Below the pieces are notes generated by a model, which saw only the letters and a program-made list of their open reading frames with translations, ran no database searches and had not been told where the DNA came from. Position numbers and translations under genes: made by a program. DNA of 10,588 nucleotides from DASXUL01 sp036504855 (lineage in GTDB: Bacteria; Armatimonadota; DTGP01; JAKQQT01). The DNA lies in NCBI GenBank assembly GCA_036504855.1, contig DASXUL010000106.1:1-10588 (forward strand), given 5' to 3'. Numbering within the stretch: position 1 is the first letter of the stretch; each line of letters begins with the position of its first letter. Positions 1-5,100 of this stretch are shown here, in pieces.

Positions 1-41
1 CGTTCGGCGGCCGTGCAGTCCGAGGCGCGAGACCACGGTCC

Positions 42-149
42 ATCAGCGGGCAAGGCGTGCCTTGCCCCACCAAGTCTGGTATCGCCGACCACCGAACGGT
101 GGACGGCCGGGCCTACCGGGTAGGGGCAAGGCACGCCTTGCCCGCTGAT
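42..149. repeat. Hairpin repeat with 27-bp perfect inverted arms (type shared with 1871-1986)
   Basis: Arms 42-68 and 123-149 are perfect reverse complements over 27 bases and enclose a 54-base loop. Each arm is itself a palindrome, GGGCAAGGC-GT-GCCTTGCCC, so the element can fold as one long hairpin or as two small ones. The loop carries a 25-base core (89-113) that is identical, in reverse orientation, to 1911-1935 in a second element. The repeat lies about 75 bases beyond the stop of the minus-strand gene remnant at 223-488, a typical position for REP- or MITE-like elements. It has no coding capacity. I recall similar GGGCAAGGC-type palindromes as dispersed repeats in several environmental phyla, but that is memory, not a search. 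Confidence 0.9.
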
Positions 150-222
150 TCGGACGGCAGATCGAACGGCAGAGCGAACCACACAGCCCCCCGAACCGGC
201 GACGAACAAATGCATTTTCACG

Positions 223-488
223 TCAGCGAAGGCCGCAGGCCATGCCGCCGCCGAGAGTCGCCTGGTTGTTCTGGAATAGGCGCCGGTTCACCGCCAGGTA
301 GGCGCGAGCCAACGACATCCCGCCGCCCACCCACGGATCCGTGGCGGCGGTGTTCCCGCTCTGAATTTGAACCCCGTGATGCTCGACGAGCCGGGCACGT
401 TGTAAGGCGTCGCCACGTCAGACCCGCCCAGGATGGTGACCGCCCTGGCCGCCCCTTCGGAGACTCCCGCGCGCCGGATAGGGGGAGT
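223..488 (-). pseudogene. Frameshifted 3'-terminal remnant of an unrecognised gene
   Basis: Two overlapping minus-strand frames together read like one protein. The upstream frame (488 down to about 372) gives RAVTILGGSDVATPYNVPG and then SSSITG. The downstream frame (about 372 down to a TGA at 223-225) continues QSGNTAATDPWVGGGMSLA, then RAYLAVNRRLFQNN, and ends GGGMACGLR. Restoring one base in the C-run at 372-375 joins them into about 88 residues without internal stops. The upstream frame hits a TGA at 489-491 and no convincing continuation is visible beyond it, so the 5' part appears lost. I do not recognise the family. The composition looks coding, unlike the arginine-rich shadow frames on the same DNA. 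A sequencing error instead of a true frameshift is possible, but would not explain the missing 5' end. Confidence 0.5.
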
Positions 489-532
489 TCAACCCACGAA
501 AAAGGCAACCGGCGACGCCGTCGCATCACAAC

Positions 533-553
533 CTGCAATTACACTAATTGCAG
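533..553 (+). promoter_or_regulatory. Operator-like 21-bp palindrome (8-5-8)
   Basis: CTGCAATT (533-540) and AATTGCAG (546-553) are perfect inverted repeats separated by ACACT. The AT-rich site stands out from its GC-rich surroundings. It ends 10 bases before an extended -10 hexamer (564-569) and covers the place where a -35 box would sit. This is the usual geometry for a dimeric repressor or for an activator replacing a -35. No regulator gene is adjacent, so the binding protein is unknown. Confidence 0.55.
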
Positions 554-560
554 AAAGCAG

Positions 561-569
561 TGGTATAAT
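561..569 (+). promoter_or_regulatory. Extended -10 promoter for the methyltransferase gene
   Basis: TGG-TATAAT is a perfect extended -10 element (TGn plus consensus hexamer at 564-569). Only weak -35 matches exist upstream, such as TTACAC at 539-544 with 19-base spacing, as is common when TGn is present. Transcription would begin near 575, giving an untranslated leader of about 120 bases before the ATG at 698. The palindrome at 533-553 suggests regulation. Confidence 0.6.
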
Positions 570-680
570 CCCCTGCATCCGCGATCTACCGTCGGTCTTG
601 GCGCCGCCTACCGCCGGGCGAACGCCCATTACGGTCGGCCGAGGCGCCGGCCCAACGGCATACCGAGTCGGAGTTGGTCA

Positions 681-688
681 GGGAGGAG
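681..688 (+). promoter_or_regulatory. Ribosome binding site deciding the methyltransferase start
   Basis: GGGAGGAG lies 9 bases before the ATG at 698. A longer reading from TTG at 674 is open in frame but would place this Shine-Dalgarno sequence inside the coding region, so 698 is the better start. Confidence 0.8.
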
Positions 689-697
689 ACAAAGAGA

Positions 698-1564
698 ATG
701 GCTATCGCCGATCCAATGATCGACGCGTTCCGGAGCCGCGTCCGGACGGATTGGGCCGGGGACGACACAGCCGCGGCCTGGCAGAAACACTACGCCGTCA
801 TGAAAGAGCAACTGGCTCTTGTGACGAACGCGATCGTGGAGGCCGCCGCGCCCCAGCCGAGTATGGCGGTCCTCGATATCGCCTCGGGCACGGGCCAGCC
901 GGCCCTGAGCATCGCTCCACGGGTCGGCGCTTCGGGCGCCGTCGTGGCCACCGACCAGAGCGAGGGCATGCTCCGGGCGCTGCGCGCCAACGCGCGCGAC
1001 GAGGGAGCGACCAACGTTGAGACGCGCGTCTGTGATGCCCACGATCTTCCGTTTCCAGATGCCGCGTTCGACCTCGTGACGTCCCGGTTCGGGGCCATGT
1101 TCTTCGCCGACGTCAAGCGGGCCCTGGCCGAGATGCGCCGCGTCTTGAAGCATGGCGGCCGGACGGTCCTCACCGTATGGGGACCGCCCGCTCCCGATAG
1201 CGTGCTGGGCGCCGTCGGGATGCCCATCATGCGACGGCTGGCGGAAAGACCCGACCCGGATGGACCCGGCCCGATGCGGTTCGCCGAATCCGGCAAGCTG
1301 GCGCGTCTGGTGGAGGACGCGGGCTTCGTTGAAGTAACGGAGAACAGCCTCACTCTGCCGGCTCCGTTCCCGGGCTCGCCGGAGGAGTTCGTGGGCCACG
1401 TGATGGAGATCGCCACCCCGCTCCGCAACGCCGCCAACACCCTGCTGCCGGACGACCGCCGTGCGGCGGAAGCGGAAACATACCATCTGCTGCGACCGCT
1501 CTACGACGGCACGAAGACCAACGTGAAAGCCCCGGTCATCACCGTTACGGGGGTGGCCCCATAG
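698..1564 (+). CDS. Class I SAM-dependent methyltransferase (UbiE / Methyltransf_11 type)
   Basis: The 288-residue soluble protein should transfer a methyl group from S-adenosylmethionine to an unknown, probably small, acceptor in the cytoplasm. Motif I is VLDIASGTGQP (58-68), with the glycine-rich SAM loop. The acidic residue that contacts the ribose follows in VVATDQSEGML (82-92). Motif II is CDAHDLPFPDAAFDLV (112-127), and motif III is LKHGGRTVLTVWG (150-162). The C-terminal third (about 190-288) carries LARLVEDAGFVEV, where such enzymes often have a substrate-cap strand and helix. Length is usual for the family, and the start is fixed by the Shine-Dalgarno at 681-688. The gene stands alone behind its own promoter, with a repeat cluster after the stop. 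No neighbouring pathway gene points to the substrate, so ubiquinone/menaquinone methylation should not be assumed. Confidence 0.9.
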   Translation: MAIADPMIDAFRSRVRTDWAGDDTAAAWQKHYAVMKEQLALVTNAIVEAAAPQPSMAVLDIASGTGQPALSIAPRVGASGAVVATDQSEGMLRALRANARDEGATNVETRVCDAHDLPFPDAAFDLVTSRFGAMFFADVKRALAEMRRVLKHGGRTVLTVWGPPAPDSVLGAVGMPIMRRLAERPDPDGPGPMRFAESGKLARLVEDAGFVEVTENSLTLPAPFPGSPEEFVGHVMEIATPLRNAANTLLPDDRRAAEAETYHLLRPLYDGTKTNVKAPVITVTGVAP

Positions 1565-1570
1565 CGCTCT

Positions 1571-1798
1571 GTTAGGGTGATTCCGTGAGTCTGTGTAGCC
1601 CGCCATCGCATGTCACCCCGAGGAACGAGGGGTCTCGGCCTGACGCTTCTCCCGGAATTGCGTCGCCAAGCACCCAAACAAGGCGGTGGATGGGTGCTTG
1701 GTCACTCTTCCCGCCTCGATAGGTCAGGCCGAGACCCCTCGTTCCTCGGGGTGACGTGTGTTGATAGGCTGACGTCAAACTAACCCGTCTTCCCTAAC
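1571..1798. mobile_element. Repeat unit A, 228 bp with GTTAGGG...CCCTAAC ends (MITE-like)
   Basis: The unit begins GTTAGGGTGA (1571-1580) and ends CTTCCCTAAC (1789-1798), giving a 7-bp perfect terminal inverted repeat. It encloses the long hairpin at 1612-1755 and contains no plausible gene. A second unit (1816-2047) of almost the same length starts with the same GTTAGGGTGA, preceded in both cases by GCGCT, and ends with the similar CTTCCTAAC. Unit A starts seven bases after the methyltransferase stop. Its status as a non-autonomous mobile element is inferred from structure; no transposase or target duplication is seen. Confidence 0.5.
1612..1755. repeat. Long hairpin: 33-bp perfect inverted repeat with nested 11-bp stem
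   Basis: Bases 1612-1644 and 1723-1755 are perfect reverse complements over 33 bases, built on GTCACCCCGAGGAACGAGG. Inside, CCAAGCACCCA (1666-1676) pairs with TGGGTGCTTGG (1691-1701), so the structure is a hairpin within a hairpin. I recall GTCACCCCGAG...GAGGGGTCT-type inverted repeats as common dispersed elements in many bacterial genomes. Lying between convergent genes, it could act as a two-way terminator, though it lacks a clear U-tract. Confidence 0.9.
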
Positions 1799-1815
1799 TA
1801 ACGACTTGGTGCGCT

Positions 1816-2047
1816 GTTAGGGTGAAACTCGCCCGTTGACCGACGCCATGAGAAGCCTCTAATCCCCAGCAGAGAGGGGGCGGACACGGCAAGCCATGTC
1901 CCTACAGGTCGGCCCGGCCGTCCACCGTTCGGTGGATGGAAGCAGGCAGGCATAGGGACACGGCTTGCCGTGTCCGCCCCCTCTCTTCAATGCGGTATAG
2001 GCCCCTCATGAGACCCGCGAGGGACTCACGAACCCTTCCTTCCTAAC
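1816..2047. mobile_element. Repeat unit B, 232 bp with GTTAGG...CCTAAC ends (MITE-like)
   Basis: This second unit lies 17 bases after unit A. It starts GTTAGGGTGA (1816-1825) and ends CTTCCTAAC (2039-2047). Inside are the hairpin at 1871-1986 and a flanking imperfect pair, 1847-1861 with 1996-2010, matching at 12 of 15 bases. The far end of unit B (2023-2052) is also an imperfect inverted copy of the start of unit A (1566-1591): both contain GCTCTGTTAGG and GTGAGTC in the same order. No coding capacity is visible. Confidence 0.5.
1871..1986. repeat. Hairpin repeat with 34-bp near-perfect arms (same type as 42-149)
   Basis: Arms 1871-1904 and 1953-1986 match at 33 of 34 positions; the single mismatch is at A1896. 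Each arm holds a palindrome, GGACACGGC-AA-GCCATGTCC on the left and GGACACGGC-TT-GCCGTGTCC on the right. The loop carries the 25-base core GGCCCGGCCGTCCACCGTTC + GGTGG (1911-1935), identical to the reverse complement of 89-113. The CCCTAC next to the arm is also shared, so the two elements are homologous though their arm sequences have diverged. Confidence 0.9.
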
Positions 2048-2168
2048 AGAGCTCTTAGGGGGCGGCGCGCATCCCGCGCACGCAGGGCCCGCGAACCAGA
2101 GCCGCGCGCCCGCGCTCAGCCAACCGGCAAATGCCTTTCAAGCAGCTGAATGCGAGAGGTCTCGGCCG

Positions 2169-5100
2169 TCAATTATGAACGGGGTCCATTCCCATCGCCA
2201 ATCGGAAGACGGAAATGGCGTCCGCCAGGTCGATCGCGCCTGCGGAGGCGCCGCCTCGCTCCACGTTCAGCCGCGCGACGTCTGCCGCATCGGAGGTCTC
2301 GATGCCGGAGAAGAGCCGGAGCGCCCTAATCGCCTCCGCCACTGCAAACGGGGTAGGCGCGCCGGCGTCCCGCTCATAGGCGCCGAGGTCCACGTGGCTC
2401 CCGGCGATGCGAGCGTGTCCGTCCAGATCGGGTTCCCACTGCGGCACAAGCGTGTCATCGCCTGCATTGATGGCAGGTGAGCCCGCGGCCAGATGGAAGT
2501 CCCCCACGGAGGCGGACACGAACTGCGGGTTCGCCTTGATGTTGCCGTTGGCGCCCGTGGGGTCGGCGATCCCCTTGTAGTTGGCCGCCCCGTTGCTGAA
2601 GAAGGCGTTGTGCACGGCTGTCACCGTAGCGCCGCCTGTGACAGCCAATCCCGTGGCGTTGGAGGCAACGATCGAGTTCGCCAGGATCAAGAAGGTCTGC
2701 GCGTTCGGCGGGTCGTACTGAAACGCGAGGACTCCACCCCCACCCACTTCAGCGTTCGGCAAGAGCGTGTTCCCGACAATGGTGTCGTTGATAACCGACG
2801 CGGTACTGCCTAAGACGGCGACGCCGCCGCCGCCGTCGTAGGCCGAGTTCTCCCAGATCAGGTTGCCGTAGATGCGAGCCGTCCCGTTATCCACATCGAT
2901 CCCGCCCCCGTAGTATTCTGACGAATTCCCCGAGATAGCGTTGTCCACGATGTCGACCGGACCACCGGAAGCGCAGATGCCTCCGCCGTGACTCGCCGAG
3001 TTCCCCGTGATCGTGTTCCGGGCAATGAGGCCGCTCCCCTTGATGGAGATCCCTCCCCCATCCGAAAACTGGCCGTTGGCAATGATCTGGTTGTCGGTGA
3101 CGAGGTTCCAACCGCGGGTTAGGGTAATGCCCCCGCCGTTATACGCAGACACGCTCCCGGTGATGATGTTGTTCGCAATCACGGTGTGGTTGCCGGTCGA
3201 GTAGATCCCGCTTTCCCCGCCGTTCTGGATCGTAAAGCCGTCCACGGTCACATAAGACCACATCGTGGAAACGATGCTCAATCCGTAGGCCGACGGGGTT
3301 TCCTGCGGGCCGAGCACGGTGACGTTCGCGCGCCAATTGCGCTGATCGCGTGAGGTCTCCGTGCCGGCGAACCCGCCGTATAACGCGAGGACGGCAGGCA
3401 GCACGAGATGCTCAGGATACACTCCCTTCGCTACCCACACTTCGTCGCCGGGAGCCGCCGCCGAGACGGCCGCGCCAACCGTCGCTTTGGCCCCCGCCCA
3501 TGAGGTCCCATCGAGCGCGTCGCTCCCGGTCGTGGAGACGCACCACCGGCGCGAGGTCAGCGGCCACGCAGTCCCGTCGCTTTCGTCCGATCCGATGTCA
3601 ACGGTAAGCCCCTGACTCCGCGCCTGGCCGTCGATGTCCGTTTCAACGGACCCGACCCCCGAGGCGTCACCGGCGTCGATGCACGGCGAACCCGGCTGGA
3701 GGTGCGGCGTCGCGTACCAGTCGGAGAGCCGCGGATCAGCCGAAATGTTGCCGTTTTCGCCCAAGCCGCCCGGCGCCGGGAGATAGTCTCCCAGCCCGTT
3801 GCCGTACGCGTCGCAATTGCTGACGGGCAGGCTGTTCGTCCCAACGACGATGCCCGATCCGTTGAAGGCAACCAGGCAATTGGTGACCCGGGACCCTGTA
3901 CCGGTTGCAGATATGCCGATCCCGCTGTTGGCGCAAACGGTGTCGCCGGAGATCGTCGCCTGCATGCCCGCGGTGATCCCGTTTCCGGCATTGCCGGCGA
4001 TCGTGTTGTTCAACAAGGCGATTGTCCCGGGGCTCCCGGACGTGCCGTCGTTGGCCGCTACGCCGTCGATGTCGTTCCCACGGATGACGTTGTTCGAAAC
4101 CGTAACCAGGCCGCCGAAGGCGCTGACGCCGCTGCCGCGGTTGCGCTCGATCAGGTTGCCCCGGATGTCAACATTCCCCCCTGCCACGGCCACGGCGTTC
4201 CCGGAATTGCCCGCCATCGTGTTACCGGAGATGGCGACGGTCCCGGACGCGACGTAGATGGCCCCCCCGCCGCTGCCGCCGCGCGAGTCGAAGCCCTTGG
4301 CGCTGTTCTGTGTGAACGTGTTGTTCGAGATCGTAGCGGTATCGCCCACATAGATCCCGCCGCCCAGGGCGTAGAGTGACATCCGGTTGTCCGGGTTGTT
4401 CCCGATGAACGTGTTCGAGTTGACGATCCCGCCCCCTCCCAGGTAGATGCCGCCGCCGTAGTACCGGTTTCGCGACTGGTTGCGGGAGATGATGCAGCGT
4501 GTGATGGTGTTCGGCCCCGACACGCAGTAGATACCGTTGTTGGCGCCGTTCTGTACGGTCAGCCCATCGATGGTTGTCCCGCCGACAGGAATCAGGATGA
4601 CGGCCCCATTGCCGTTCCCGTTTACAACCGTCGGGTTCTTCGCGGGATCGCGCGGCTCCCGTGAGCTCTCCATTCCGGCGAAGCCTCCGTAGAGGCCCAC
4701 CCCTCGGCCGAGAACCATACTCTCGGTGTAAGTCCCGGCTGCCACCCAGACCTGGTCGCCCGCCTGCGCGAGGCACAAGGCCGCGGTGATCGTCTGTTTC
4801 GCGTTCGCCCAGGACTGGCCGTCCCGGGAGTCGTCGCCGTTGGGGCTCACGTGGAAGGTCTGGATGTTCGGCGACCAGGGCAAACCGTTGCTCTCATCCG
4901 CGCCGATGTCCACGCGGGCGCCCTGGATGCGCGCCTCGTGATCAACGTCGCTCTCGCCCAGCGCATCCGCGTCGTCGCCGGCGTCGATGCAGGGCGAGCC
5001 GGGCTCGAGGTGCGGCTCGCGGTCAGCGCTGGAGAGCATCGGGTCCGCGGAGATGTTTCCATTGGTCCCTGTTGGCGCCGTCATGCCGGTGAAGTTCGAG

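Noticed and set aside
218..538. Minus-strand open frame of 106 codons at the left end
   Set aside because: It is Arg-rich and does not look coding, whereas the two other minus frames together give a coherent protein-like sequence.
629..1606. Long minus-strand open frame antisense to the methyltransferase
   Set aside because: It is a shadow of the plus-strand gene in GC-rich DNA. The plus-strand frame has all SAM-binding motifs, a promoter and a Shine-Dalgarno.
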